This document shows positions 18,936 through 27,308 of a stretch of DNA of 64,000 nucleotides, one piece after another. Below the pieces are notes generated by a model. It saw only the letters and a list, made by a program, of their open reading frames with translations. It did no database searches and had not been told where the DNA came from. A program made the translations under genes and the position numbers. Location: the NCBI GenBank assembly GCA_037441775.1, contig JBBIRO010000009.1, positions 23,052 through 87,051 of the forward strand, in the 5' to 3' direction. Positions within the stretch are counted from its first letter, which is position 1, and each line of letters starts with the position of its first letter. The stretch comes from CAMTWB01 sp037441775. Lineage in GTDB: Bacteria; Desulfobacterota; Syntrophia; Syntrophales; CAMTWB01.

Positions 18936-20218
18936 ATAACTCGACCAAAGAGGCAACCTTCGGAATAACGATCGGCTACCACGGTGATGATGCTGTTTGG
19001 GCGCGGCGGGATGCCCCTGTCAATAATCACCGGAAGGTAATTTTCGGCGATGCCGGAGCTTAAAGATTCGCTGCTGTTGCAGATTAGCACGGAAAGCTTT
19101 CGGTCGATGAATCGCAAAGCGTACTGCCTTTTTTTTTCTTCTCCCAAAGCCCTTAAAATGGCCGCCCGGTTTTTTTTAGTCTTTTCTGCCACCTGGCCCG
19201 TCATAACTGCGGCTGGCGTGCCGGGTCGCCGGGAGAAGGGAAAGACATGGAGATAAGAAACCGGCAGTTCCTCGATCAGTTCCAACGTATGGCGGAAGGC
19301 ATCTTCATCCTCGCCGGGAAAACCGGCCATTACATCCAGGCCGATTGCCATGTCCGGCAGGGCGGCAAATAAACTATGCAGGCGCCGTCTGAAAAAACTC
19401 CTGGCGTAGGGTCTTCCCATGGCCGCAAGAATTCCGTCGTCACCGCTTTGCAGGGGAATATGCAGGTGCGGGCAAAGGACGCCTCCCTGTCGCATGTAAG
19501 GAACAATTTCATCCGGAATCTCCGTGGGCTCAAGAGAGCTAAGACGAAGCCTCGTCACCGGCCTGCCGTTATCGGCCCAGTCAATAAGATCCAGAAGACT
19601 GACTTCCGGCGAGAGATCCTGGCCATAGGTTCCAAGATGGATGCCGGTCAAGATCGCTTCCCGGTAGCCAGCACTGCCAATAAGGTTAAGACGACTCTTA
19701 ACCTCTTCCAGGGGGACACTGCGGCTGGCGCCCCGCACGCCGGGAACGATACAATAGCTGCAGGAAGAACTGCAGCCATCCTGAATTTTAACAAATGCGC
19801 GGGTATGACCGGGAAGGTTAAGGGGAAGAGCGCTTGCCGCGGATTCATCAGGCGGCGGCGAAAAATTCTTCCCGCCCAGAAATTTCGCGTTGATTATAGC
19901 GGGCAATTCCGCCTTGTTCTCATTACCCAGCACGAGTCGCACGCCGGGGAGACCGGCAAGTTCTCCCGGCGCCCTGGCGGCGTAACAACCGGTAACGACG
20001 ATCACAGCTTCGGGATTGTGACGCGCCGCCTTGCGGATTAGCTGGCGAGACTGGTAATCGCTCTTTTGGGTTACGCTGCAGGTATTGATGACATAAATAT
20101 CCGCTGCGGAGCCGAAAGGGACCATCACCCCCCCCAGGGCGCAAAGGCCCCGGCCGATATCCGCGCCGTCGCACTGGTTGACCTTGCAGCCCAGGCTGGC
20201 AATCGCCGCCTTAAACAA
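18932..20218 (-). CDS. mtaB: tRNA t6A37 methylthiotransferase MtaB
   Basis: Radical SAM enzyme adding a methylthio group to t6A at position 37 of ANN-decoding tRNAs. 428 residues from TTG 20218. Seen: the UPF0004 domain (ASLGCKVNQCDG, VINTCSVT, VVTGCYAA), a radical SAM core with CSSSCSYC, and a TRAM-like tail. The start is set by homology: family members begin a few residues before the LGCKVNQ motif, and GGGGG lies about 10 bases before this TTG. An in-frame ATG at 20266 falls at the -10 hexamer of the likely promoter and so is improbable. It is coupled to rnc by ATGA. Confidence 0.9.
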   Translation of the reverse strand: MFKAAIASLGCKVNQCDGADIGRGLCALGGVMVPFGSAADIYVINTCSVTQKSDYQSRQLIRKAARHNPEAVIVVTGCYAARAPGELAGLPGVRLVLGNENKAELPAIINAKFLGGKNFSPPPDESAASALPLNLPGHTRAFVKIQDGCSSSCSYCIVPGVRGASRSVPLEEVKSRLNLIGSAGYREAILTGIHLGTYGQDLSPEVSLLDLIDWADNGRPVTRLRLSSLEPTEIPDEIVPYMRQGGVLCPHLHIPLQSGDDGILAAMGRPYARSFFRRRLHSLFAALPDMAIGLDVMAGFPGEDEDAFRHTLELIEELPVSYLHVFPFSRRPGTPAAVMTGQVAEKTKKNRAAILRALGEEKKRQYALRFIDRKLSVLICNSSESLSSGIAENYLPVIIDRGIPPRPNSIITVVADRYSEGCLFGRVI

Positions 20219-20266
20219 TCCGCTTATGCCCCCGATAAAAAATGCATTTTTGTGAACATCGTGCAA

Positions 20267-20295
20267 CTGCTACCCAAACTGTGGATTTTTGTCAA
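20267..20295 (-). promoter_or_regulatory. Candidate promoter for mtaB-rnc
   Basis: Minus strand: a perfect TTGACA at 20295-20290, 17 bases, then TAGCAG (20272-20267), a weak -10. The predicted start near 20260 lies upstream of the TTG start of mtaB and downstream of the competing ATG at 20266, supporting the shorter protein. Confidence 0.45.
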
Positions 20296-20296
20296 G

Positions 20297-20322
20297 TTCA
20301 AAGGGGCAGTTCAAAGGGGCAG
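20297..20322. repeat. Tandem 13-mer upstream of mtaB promoter
   Basis: TTCAAAGGGGCAG occurs twice head to tail (20297-20309 and 20310-20322), directly upstream of the mtaB -35 hexamer and between two divergent genes. It could be a regulator site or a replication-slippage duplication. Confidence 0.6.
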
Positions 20323-20420
20323 TTGGTGGTTTACTTCTTGACAAGTTAAGGCAAAACAAATACGCTTTCTCAAAAAAGTATCCACTGATGCAGGTGCGTC
20401 CTGCGCATTTTGGAGGGGTT

Positions 20421-21260
20421 ATGCTTGTCCGCTGCTGGGGCGCCCGGGGCTCGATCCCCGTTTCCGGCCCTGAATATCTCCAATATGGAGGTGATACCAC
20501 CTGTATCGAGATTAGGACCAGGCAGGATGATGTCATTATCATCGATGCCGGCTCAGGGATCAGAAAATTGGGCAAGAGACTGGTAGCCGAAGGAAGGGAA
20601 GACTTCTTCCTGCTTTTTACCCATGCCCACTGGGATCACCTCATTGGTTTTCCCTTTTTCGAGCCGATCTACCGCCGGGAAAGCAAGATCGCCATTTATG
20701 GCTGCACATTCATGGGAGAATCGGTAAAATCCATCCTTTCGCCCACTATGAAACCACCTCATTTCCCGGTTCATTATGAGGATATCAGCGCAAGAATTAC
20801 CCACCTCGATGCTTGTGGAAGCGGTTTTCAGATCGGCCCCGTGGAGATTTCCAGCATTCCCTTAAGTCATCCCAATCAGGGAGTCGGCTATAAATTTGTT
20901 GAAGATGGTAAAGCCTTTGTTTTTTTGACGGACAATGAGCTTTCCTACAGACATGACTTTTCACTGGGATTCGATGATTATCAGGCCTTTTCCCAAGGGG
21001 CGGACCTGCTGATCCATGACGCGGAATACAGCAGACCCCTGTATGAAAAGCGACTATCCTGGGGGCATTCCTGTTACGAGGATGCCCTGGACCTGGCCAG
21101 GCGCGCCGGGGTGAGGAAGCTGGGGCTGTTCCACCACAATCAGGATTCGTCCGATGTCACGGTAGATTCCTATGTGGAAAACTGCCGGCGTCTGATTCGG
21201 GAAGACGGAAGCAACCTGGATTGTTTCGCCCTGTTTCAGGGGTGGGAACAGGAATTGTAA
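20421..21260 (+). CDS. Metallo-beta-lactamase fold hydrolase (PhnP/RNase Z-like)
   Basis: 279 residues from ATG 20421, which follows TTGGAGGGG; longer in-frame starts lack a site. It starts with RCWGARGSIPVSG, typical of the single-domain MBL group annotated as cyclic phosphodiesterases. Metal ligands: THAHWDH near 81-87, IPLSHPNQGVGY, LTDNE, and HDAEY. It is probably a phosphodiesterase; the substrate is unknown. An amidohydrolase gene follows 40 bases later on the same strand and may share its operon. Confidence 0.8.
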   Translation: MLVRCWGARGSIPVSGPEYLQYGGDTTCIEIRTRQDDVIIIDAGSGIRKLGKRLVAEGREDFFLLFTHAHWDHLIGFPFFEPIYRRESKIAIYGCTFMGESVKSILSPTMKPPHFPVHYEDISARITHLDACGSGFQIGPVEISSIPLSHPNQGVGYKFVEDGKAFVFLTDNELSYRHDFSLGFDDYQAFSQGADLLIHDAEYSRPLYEKRLSWGHSCYEDALDLARRAGVRKLGLFHHNQDSSDVTVDSYVENCRRLIREDGSNLDCFALFQGWEQEL

Positions 21261-21300
21261 ACCCCTCTCGGAGTCACCGGCTACGGCCCGAAACAGGATC

Positions 21301-22173
21301 ATGGTAATGCCTTTACTGCCTGCAGAAATAGTCGATTCTCACGTTCATCTTTTCCCTGATCGGCTTTTTGACGCCATCCGGAGGCGTTTCGTTACCGATT
21401 ACCACTGGCAGGTCATCCACGGCTTTTACTGGCGGGATTGTATTGCGCACCTGCGGGAGGCCGGAGTTGGGCCGATCGTCTATTCCAATTACGCCCACAA
21501 ACAGGGGGTGGCGCGGGAACTGAACGAGTGGAACCGGGAGATAATAGCGGAGACGGAGAAAGTTTTTTGTTTTATCGCCTACCACCCCGCTGATGATGAC
21601 GCTCTGACGATGGCCGATTCCCTTCTTTCTCTGCCGCGGGTGATGGGGGTGAAGCTGCAGCTTTTAGTTCAGCGTTTTTATCCCCATGACCGGCGGCTTT
21701 TCCCGCTCTATGATCTGATAATACAAAAGGGTAAATACATCCTCTTTCACGTGGGTACAGGACCGGTGGGCAATGAATTCGTCGGGGTCGCTCATTTTCA
21801 GCGGCTCCTCGACCATTACCCAAATCTGCCGGCCATCGTTGCCCATATGGGCGGCCTGGAGTACCGGGAGTTTGGCAGCCTGCTTTCCCGGTATCCCCAG
21901 CTTTATCTGGATACGTCTTTTTCTTTTTTGCCGCAACTAGGAAGGATGTTTGACCTGGGGACTGACTTTTTAGAGGAACATCGCCTACGTATTCTGTACG
22001 GTTCCGACTTTCCCAATGTCCTCTTCCCACGGGAAACGGAGATCAATACCCTCCTTGGCCTGGGGCTGTCAGAAGAATTTTATCGGCGGGTGTTTTCCGA
22101 CAATGCGCGGGAGTTGATTTGTAAATGTAGCGGGATTACGGACCTTCCTCAGCCTTGTCCCGCCCGATCATAG
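21301..22173 (+). CDS. Amidohydrolase-2 family metal-dependent hydrolase
   Basis: 290 residues with a TIM-barrel amidohydrolase pattern: DSHVHLFPDRL (first metal His pair), FHVGTGPVGNEF, AHMGGLEYREF and YGSDFPNVLFPRE with the catalytic Asp. Related enzymes hydrolyse or decarboxylate small cyclic and aromatic acids, so the substrate cannot be named. ATG 21301 or ATG 21307 are equally possible. Its 3' end overlaps the tail of the convergent cupin gene by 25 bases. Confidence 0.75.
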   Translation: MVMPLLPAEIVDSHVHLFPDRLFDAIRRRFVTDYHWQVIHGFYWRDCIAHLREAGVGPIVYSNYAHKQGVARELNEWNREIIAETEKVFCFIAYHPADDDALTMADSLLSLPRVMGVKLQLLVQRFYPHDRRLFPLYDLIIQKGKYILFHVGTGPVGNEFVGVAHFQRLLDHYPNLPAIVAHMGGLEYREFGSLLSRYPQLYLDTSFSFLPQLGRMFDLGTDFLEEHRLRILYGSDFPNVLFPRETEINTLLGLGLSEEFYRRVFSDNARELICKCSGITDLPQPCPARS

Positions 22174-22493
22174 TCATCGCTGATCCGTTCAATGTCGTCC
22201 TCGCCAAAGTAGGTTCCGGTTTGGATCTCAATTATGGTCAGATCGGTATCTCCGGGGTTGTGTATCCGGTGAAGGGCGCAGGGGGCGATATCGATGGATT
22301 GGCCGGCCTCCAGGTTATACTCGGCTTTGTCGAGGGTTATCCGTGCCGTTCCGCTGATAATGTACCAATGTTCCTGCCTGAGCCGGTGCCGTTGCAGGCT
22401 GAGCCTGTGACCAGGATTGACTACGATGCGCTTTACCTTGAAATCATCCGATTCAGCCAGGATCTCAAAGAATCCCCACGGTCTTTCAGTCAT
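22149..22493 (-). CDS. Small cupin, mannose-6-phosphate isomerase C-terminal type
   Basis: 114 residues forming one cupin barrel. It opens with RPWGFFEIL and has the cupin motif around LQRHRLRQEHWYIISGTARI and PCALHRIHNPGD. This resembles the C-terminal isomerase part of bifunctional ManC but without the guanylyltransferase domain. It may interconvert or bind hexose phosphates; true isomerase activity is not shown. A good ribosome site (GGAGATGAG) precedes ATG 22493. Confidence 0.75.
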   Translation of the reverse strand: MTERPWGFFEILAESDDFKVKRIVVNPGHRLSLQRHRLRQEHWYIISGTARITLDKAEYNLEAGQSIDIAPCALHRIHNPGDTDLTIIEIQTGTYFGEDDIERISDDYDRAGQG

Positions 22494-22610
22494 AAACTCA
22501 TCTCCTGTTTGTGATAGCGGGGATATTTATCATATCTGTTGCGAAAAAAACGGTTTTTTTAACGCCGGGTCTTTTGCGGCATGAGCTTTTTTTAAGTAAA
22601 GGAGACCATT

Positions 22611-22808
22611 ATGACCACGATCAAAATTTTAGGCATGTCCTGCGAGCATTGTGTGCGGGCGGTCACGAAGGTTCTGTCTTCCATCGATGGCCTTGAAGAT
22701 GTGCGAGTGGATCTGTCCAGGGGGGAGGCCAGCTTCAACGAGAAGAAACCGCAAGACCCGGCGGTCATCATCAGTGCGCTGAAAAAGGCTGGTTATGAAG
22801 TCCGCTGA
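22611..22808 (+). CDS. copZ: Copper chaperone, HMA domain (CopZ-like)
   Basis: 65 residues, a single heavy-metal-associated domain. The metal site reads MSCEHC at about 9-14, within the usual first loop. It delivers Cu(I) to the ATPase encoded by the next gene. AAAGGAGACC precedes the ATG. Its last 14 bases overlap the start of the copA-like gene, so the two are translated together. Confidence 0.88.
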   Translation: MTTIKILGMSCEHCVRAVTKVLSSIDGLEDVRVDLSRGEASFNEKKPQDPAVIISALKKAGYEVR

Positions 22809-25044
22809 GATTCTCCAGATTACAATTGGCGGCATGACCTGCGCCGCCTGCGTCCGCCGTGTGGAAAACTCCCTGCGGGAACTGCCCGGTGTTATCGATG
22901 TGGCGGTAAATCTGGCGACCGCCCAGGCCACCATCACCCATCAGGAATCATGGGCGGGTAGCGACGCCCTAAAGAAGATGATCGAGGATGAGGGTTACCG
23001 TTACCTGGGCATTGCCGATGCCGGGCAAGTAGATCCCGCGGGTCTGGCCCGGGAGGAAGAGATCGGCGATCTAAAGCGGAAGGTGGCCGTGGGGGCGATT
23101 TTAAGCGTGATCATCTTTTTTGGAACCATGCAGCATTGGTTTCCTTTCCTGGCCTTTGTCCCCCGGGGGGCCATGCTGTGGGCCATGTTTATCCTGACGG
23201 GTCCCGTCGTTTTCTGGGTGGGCGACCGCTTCATCGTGGGCGCCCTCAAGGCGGCCCGGCGGAAGACCACCGACATGAATACGCTGGTCAGCGTTGGAGC
23301 CTTATCGGCCTATCTCTATTCTTCCCTGGCGGTTTTTTCACCCCGGTTTTTCGCCGCGGCCGACCTGGAGGCCCATGTCTACTTCGACGGGGCGGCAATT
23401 ATAGTGACCCTGATTCTTCTGGGAAGACTTCTTGAGGCGGGGGCCAGGGGGAAGACATCTCTGGCCATCGGACGTCTGGTTGGGTTGAGCCCTAAAACTG
23501 CCCGCGTGGCCGTTGAAGGTCAGGAGCGGGAAGTGCTTTTGGACGATCTTGCCGCCGGAGATGTTCTTGTCGTGCGCCCCGGCGAAAAAATCGCCGCGGA
23601 TGGGATAGTCGTTTCCGGCTCGTCTCTGGTGGATGAGTCCATGTTGACCGGCGAACCGATACCCGTCGCCAAACAGCCGGGGGCCGCCGTTTTTGCCGGG
23701 ACGATCAACAAGAGCGGCAGTTTCAACTTCCGGGCCACAAGAGTCGGCGCGGCCACAACGCTTGCGGAGATCATCAGGCTGGTTGCAGCCGCCCAGGGTT
23801 CCAAGGCCCCCATCCAGCGGCTGGCGGATAGGGCCGCTTCGGTTTTTGTGCCCGTGGTATTTATGATTGCCGTCGTTGCCTTGCTGGTCTGGTATTTTAT
23901 TGCCGGGGCAACTTTCAGCCGGGCCCTGCTCAATTTCATTTCCGTGCTGGTTATCGCCTGCCCCTGTGCGCTGGGTCTGGCTACCCCGACGGCCATTATG
24001 GTGGGAACCGGGGTTGGGGCCAAAAGAGGGATACTTATCCGGGGTGGGGAGATATTGGAGAAGGTCCATCGGCTGACTATGGTGGTTTTCGACAAGACCG
24101 GAACCCTTACCAAGGGTCGGCCGGAGGTGACCGATTTGGTTTGCGCACCCGGTTATGACGAGCAACGTCTCATTCAAATCGCCGTTTCCGTCGAGTCACG
24201 CTCGGAACATCCGCTGGCGGCCGCAATAGTCGAATATGGACAGGCCAGGGGAGTCCTGCCGCAAGCGGTGGATGGCTTTGAGGCCGTATCCGGCCGGGGT
24301 GCCGGCGCCCGTATCGACGGTGAGGAATACCTGGTGGGAAGCAAATCCTTCCTCATTGCATCCGGGGTGGCCGTGAATGATCTGGAGGAGGCGGCGACTC
24401 GCCTGTTGCTGGAGGGCAAGACCGGTGTCTTTGTTGCCGGCGGGGGCTCCGCCCTGGGGCTTTTTGCCCTTACCGATACCGAAAAAGAATCCGCTCCGGA
24501 AGCTATCAGGCGGCTGAAAATGATAGGTCTCAAGCTGATGATGGTGACCGGCGACAATCAGGCTACCGCCGCCGCAATCGCCGGCCGACTGGGTATCGAA
24601 GAGGTCATGGCGGAGGTGCTCCCAGCCGATAAGGAAAACGTGGTCCGCAGGCTTCAGGAACGGGGGGAGGTCGTGGCCATGGTGGGAGATGGAATAAACG
24701 ATGCGCCGGCCCTGGCCCGCGCTGACATCGGCATTGCCATTGGCGCCGGCACCGATGTGGCGATTGAAGCCAGCGGGATTACCCTGATGACGGAAGACCT
24801 GCGCGCAGTGGCGCACGCGATCTCCTTGTCGCGCCGGACGATGAAGGCCATCTATCAGAACCTGTTTTTCGCCTCGATTTACAATATTATTGGGATACCC
24901 ATTGCGGCCGGAGCTCTCTATCCCCTATTCGGCTTACAACTTACTCCGGAACTGGCGGCGCTGGCCATGGCGATGAGTTCCGTTTCGGTGGTGGGCAACT
25001 CCCTGCGCCTGTGGAAACTGGGCGACCGCTACTGGATAGACTAG
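22795..25044 (+). CDS. copA: Copper-translocating P1B-type ATPase
   Basis: Inner-membrane Cu(I) exporter, 749 residues. One N-terminal HMA domain with MTCAACV (about 14-20), eight membrane helices, the CPC metal-binding motif in VIACPCALGLATPTAI, the phosphorylation site DKTGTLTKG, the HP motif SEHPLAAAI, TGDNQATAAAIA and GDGINDAPALARADIGIA. CPC plus the NxxxxYN/MxxSS-type residues in the last helices (ASIYNIIGIP, MAMSSVSVV) indicate Cu(I). It overlaps the chaperone gene by 14 bases and the convergent flavin reductase gene by 4. Confidence 0.95.
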   Translation: MKSAEILQITIGGMTCAACVRRVENSLRELPGVIDVAVNLATAQATITHQESWAGSDALKKMIEDEGYRYLGIADAGQVDPAGLAREEEIGDLKRKVAVGAILSVIIFFGTMQHWFPFLAFVPRGAMLWAMFILTGPVVFWVGDRFIVGALKAARRKTTDMNTLVSVGALSAYLYSSLAVFSPRFFAAADLEAHVYFDGAAIIVTLILLGRLLEAGARGKTSLAIGRLVGLSPKTARVAVEGQEREVLLDDLAAGDVLVVRPGEKIAADGIVVSGSSLVDESMLTGEPIPVAKQPGAAVFAGTINKSGSFNFRATRVGAATTLAEIIRLVAAAQGSKAPIQRLADRAASVFVPVVFMIAVVALLVWYFIAGATFSRALLNFISVLVIACPCALGLATPTAIMVGTGVGAKRGILIRGGEILEKVHRLTMVVFDKTGTLTKGRPEVTDLVCAPGYDEQRLIQIAVSVESRSEHPLAAAIVEYGQARGVLPQAVDGFEAVSGRGAGARIDGEEYLVGSKSFLIASGVAVNDLEEAATRLLLEGKTGVFVAGGGSALGLFALTDTEKESAPEAIRRLKMIGLKLMMVTGDNQATAAAIAGRLGIEEVMAEVLPADKENVVRRLQERGEVVAMVGDGINDAPALARADIGIAIGAGTDVAIEASGITLMTEDLRAVAHAISLSRRTMKAIYQNLFFASIYNIIGIPIAAGALYPLFGLQLTPELAALAMAMSSVSVVGNSLRLWKLGDRYWID

Positions 25045-25547
25045 CCCTTCATATACGTCGGGGCGGTCTTAGGGGATTTGCCGCCCTTGACCAGATGGTA
25101 ATAGGCGTAGGTCATTGGCTCCTCATCGGTGATTATTTCCGCGCCAACGAGTTCGCCTAAAAAAATGGTGTGAGTGCCGCAATCGAGTTCGGCTTTAACG
25201 ATCGCGTCGAAATAGGCGGTGCCGTGATCCAAAACAATGGGGACGCCGGTCTGGTCGGTTTTGAAATTGAGACCCTCAAATTTGTCCATATCGCGGCCAC
25301 CACGGAAGCCGAAACGGCCAATAAAGGTCATCGGCGCGGTCTGGGCCAGAACGGTCACGGCAAACAGGCCGCACCCCTTGATGACTTCATGGGTGTAGTT
25401 GGCCTTGTTGATGCTGACTGCTAGTTGGGCGGGCTCGGAGGTCACCTGAAAGACAGAATTGGCGATCTGGCCATTGGCCTTGCCGACTTGTCCTGAGGTT
25501 ACCACATATAGCCCATAACTGAGCTTGAAGCAGGCTGACTTGTTCAA
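25041..25547 (-). CDS. Flavin reductase-like FMN-binding protein
   Basis: 168 residues with the split-barrel flavin reductase fold: KLSYGLYVVTS, NSVFQVTSEPAQLAVSINK, and LGELVGAEIITDEEPMTYAYYH near the C-terminus. The start is TTG at 25547, because AAGGAG sits 6 bases ahead of it and the family starts at KLSYGLYVV; the in-frame ATG at 25571 would put the ribosome site inside the gene. Similar domains are found in high-molecular-weight rubredoxins and NADH:flavin reductases of anaerobes, possibly for oxygen or NO protection. No rubredoxin domain is attached. Confidence 0.85.
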   Translation of the reverse strand: MNKSACFKLSYGLYVVTSGQVGKANGQIANSVFQVTSEPAQLAVSINKANYTHEVIKGCGLFAVTVLAQTAPMTFIGRFGFRGGRDMDKFEGLNFKTDQTGVPIVLDHGTAYFDAIVKAELDCGTHTIFLGELVGAEIITDEEPMTYAYYHLVKGGKSPKTAPTYMKG

Positions 25548-25602
25548 GTTTATCTCCTTGATAAATAGCAAATAGAGTAGTTGGGACAGATACCTATTTC
25601 CA

Positions 25603-25860
25603 TCACTCCGCGAAGACCATCTTTTTCACCACCACTCCCGGTATTTTTTTCAGCTTGGACTCCATTTCCCCTATTGCTGCCGGATCACCGCAACACTCCA
25701 TCAATAGCAGTCCCAAAGTTTTCGTTTTTGATTCAGGAGGTTCGTGGAAACCTAAGCGCATCTTGATGTTGCGGCTGTATTCGGCCAGGATATTCTGTGC
25801 CTCGATTGGATTTGCTATCTGCTTGGTTACCTGGACGCCAAGAATAATTCTCTTTTTCAT
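25603..25860 (-). CDS. Small TM1266-type ACT-like regulatory protein
   Basis: 85 residues. It begins MKKRIILGVQVTKQIANPIEAQNI-like and ends KIPGVVVKKMVF, a beta-alpha-beta pattern like the ferredoxin/ACT-like fold of the TM1266 family, which is often annotated as an iron-only hydrogenase regulator. A Cys pair (MECCGD) lies mid-protein. No hydrogenase gene is near. It has a GGATGGG ribosome site and shares strand and possibly transcript with the flavin reductase. Function remains unassigned. Confidence 0.65.
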   Translation of the reverse strand: MKKRIILGVQVTKQIANPIEAQNILAEYSRNIKMRLGFHEPPESKTKTLGLLLMECCGDPAAIGEMESKLKKIPGVVVKKMVFAE

Positions 25861-26005
25861 TTTCCCATCCCGATATTCGTCAGATATGTCTTATCTTCAG
25901 TCAAGCGCTATAAAAGGCTTAAGAAGTCATGAAAAAGGGCCGCCGTTGGTGACCGGCGCAAGTTCGGTCAGGGCCTTCGGCCCGCCTTGTCCGAATATTG
26001 CGGGG

Positions 26006-26521
26006 TCAACTGGCCTGGCGGCCGACGGTCCGCGAGTGCTTGGACATGATGCCTGTCGCGAAGTCCCGGGCATCCTGCAAGTCTGAGTCATTCGGATGTC
26101 CCTGTGCGCCTTGCGCCTCCTGTGCCCACCCCTGGTGTTCCGGACTTTTCATCAAGGCTTCTATTAACGATGGTTCCACCCGGCCACGACTGCCGAAGTG
26201 CCCCAGGACCTTTAGCTTGGCGGCCAGCGCAAAGGCGTGTTCAAATGCCTGTTTGGGAAGTTGACCGCCCCGTAACGAGCCATGGGTGGAAAAGAAGGCG
26301 ATATGTTTTCCGGCCGCAAGGCGGCGGATAAAGCTCTGGGCCGGCAGGGGCACTGAATGGGCCTGCACGGGAAAGCCGATGAAGATGAGGTCGTAGGCGG
26401 CGACATCGTCAACTTTAGCAATCTCCTTGATGTCCTTTTCGGCATTGATGACGTCATAAATAGCCTGGGCCAATTTCTCGGTGTTCTTTGTTTTCGAGTA
26501 GTATGCAACCAGGACTCTCAT
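26006..26521 (-). CDS. Flavodoxin-like protein
   Basis: 171 residues. The N-terminal phosphate-binding loop YYSKTKNTEKLAQAI and the LIFIGFPVQAHSVP segment are those of flavodoxin/FldA-like electron carriers binding FMN. The C-terminal 40 residues (rich in Gln, Gly and Asp) show no fold and may be a tail. Good ribosome site (GAGGTG). Likely serves in anaerobic electron transfer; the partner is unknown, though the flavin reductase gene is nearby on the same strand. Confidence 0.85.
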   Translation of the reverse strand: MRVLVAYYSKTKNTEKLAQAIYDVINAEKDIKEIAKVDDVAAYDLIFIGFPVQAHSVPLPAQSFIRRLAAGKHIAFFSTHGSLRGGQLPKQAFEHAFALAAKLKVLGHFGSRGRVEPSLIEALMKSPEHQGWAQEAQGAQGHPNDSDLQDARDFATGIMSKHSRTVGRQAS

Positions 26522-26582
26522 GTTAGCACCTCGGGTTTTATTACGTCTGTCCGATATTAAAAAATCAGGCTGATTGCAAGCT

Positions 26583-26802
26583 AATATTGACGCTCTCGTA
26601 AAAAATCTGCCAAACCATAATTCAGGAACGGTTAGGGGAAAAGTTGTTTTTGTCGTCCCGCCCCTTGCGGGTGGGTCTAGTATTGCTTGTTGCCAAGGTT
26701 GACAAAGGGCACAAGGATCCTAAGCTACACCAAAAGCTTTTTCGTGACGAGGGATTTAGCTTGAACGTAAGCATCCGGACTTTTTAGCAAGCCGTCAATA
26801 TT
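26583..26802. repeat. Miniature inverted-repeat element, TTGACG/TAAAAAGTC family (copy 2, both ends)
   Basis: The left end (26583-26607) reads AATATTGACG, six variable bases, then TAAAAAATC. The right end (26778-26802), reverse-complemented, reads AATATTGACG, six bases, TAAAAAGTC, matching at 19 of 25 positions. About 220 bp, non-coding inside. The right end overlaps the last codons of the lipoprotein gene and supplies its TGA stop. Together with copies at 4867-5069 and 52621-52796 it defines a family. Confidence 0.7.
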
Positions 26803-27277
26803 CCTTGTCTCGCTCGTATTTTTCATAGGTGTCCAGCTCCGGAGTGACGATTATTGCCTTGTTTCCGGAAACGGAAAAGGAAGTGGTCGCCGTCAGGATG
26901 GAATACCAGATACCGATCCGGGCGCCCGTTTTGTCTATAAGGTCGAAGCCAAACAGGTGCCGAGGCCTGCCGATCTGGGCGGCTCTGGTTTGCATCCCGG
27001 AGACAAACCCCTCAAGCAACTCCGGGGTCATCTCTACCTTCAACCAGAGGTGGTCATCCATTGTATAGCGTTTATCCAGACAAATGATCGCCGCGGGATA
27101 TTGATAGGAGCCGGTAACGTAGTATTGGCAGTCGCCCCGGACATGGTGGCGGTCAAAAAGGTTGGTTGCCTCCCGGCTGGCTTGGAAACTTCCATATCCG
27201 GCCCAGTTGCCGGCGCAGCCTCCTAGTAAAAATATCAAGCCCAAAATCAATCCGATTTTAATTCTAATATTGCTCAT
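26795..27277 (-). CDS. Predicted outer- or inner-membrane lipoprotein, function unknown
   Basis: 160 residues from ATG 27277 with a lipoprotein signal: a hydrophobic stretch followed by LLGGC, Cys 21 being the lipidation site. The mature part is about 140 residues, contains one further Cys pair (GDCQYY, IICLDK) that may form a disulphide, and has no family I recognise. Its stop codon lies within an inverted-repeat end, so the C-terminus (KEY) may be a recent replacement. It follows bioD by about 30 bases and could be read from the bio operon. Confidence 0.65.
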   Translation of the reverse strand: MSNIRIKIGLILGLIFLLGGCAGNWAGYGSFQASREATNLFDRHHVRGDCQYYVTGSYQYPAAIICLDKRYTMDDHLWLKVEMTPELLEGFVSGMQTRAAQIGRPRHLFGFDLIDKTGARIGIWYSILTATTSFSVSGNKAIIVTPELDTYEKYERDKEY

Positions 27278-27308
27278 ATCATCCCTCATTATCCGTCCAA
27301 TCGTCCCC

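Noticed and set aside
23338..24177. Long open frame antisense to copA
   Set aside because: Lies fully inside the P-type ATPase gene on the other strand and shows only composition-driven coding; no domain.
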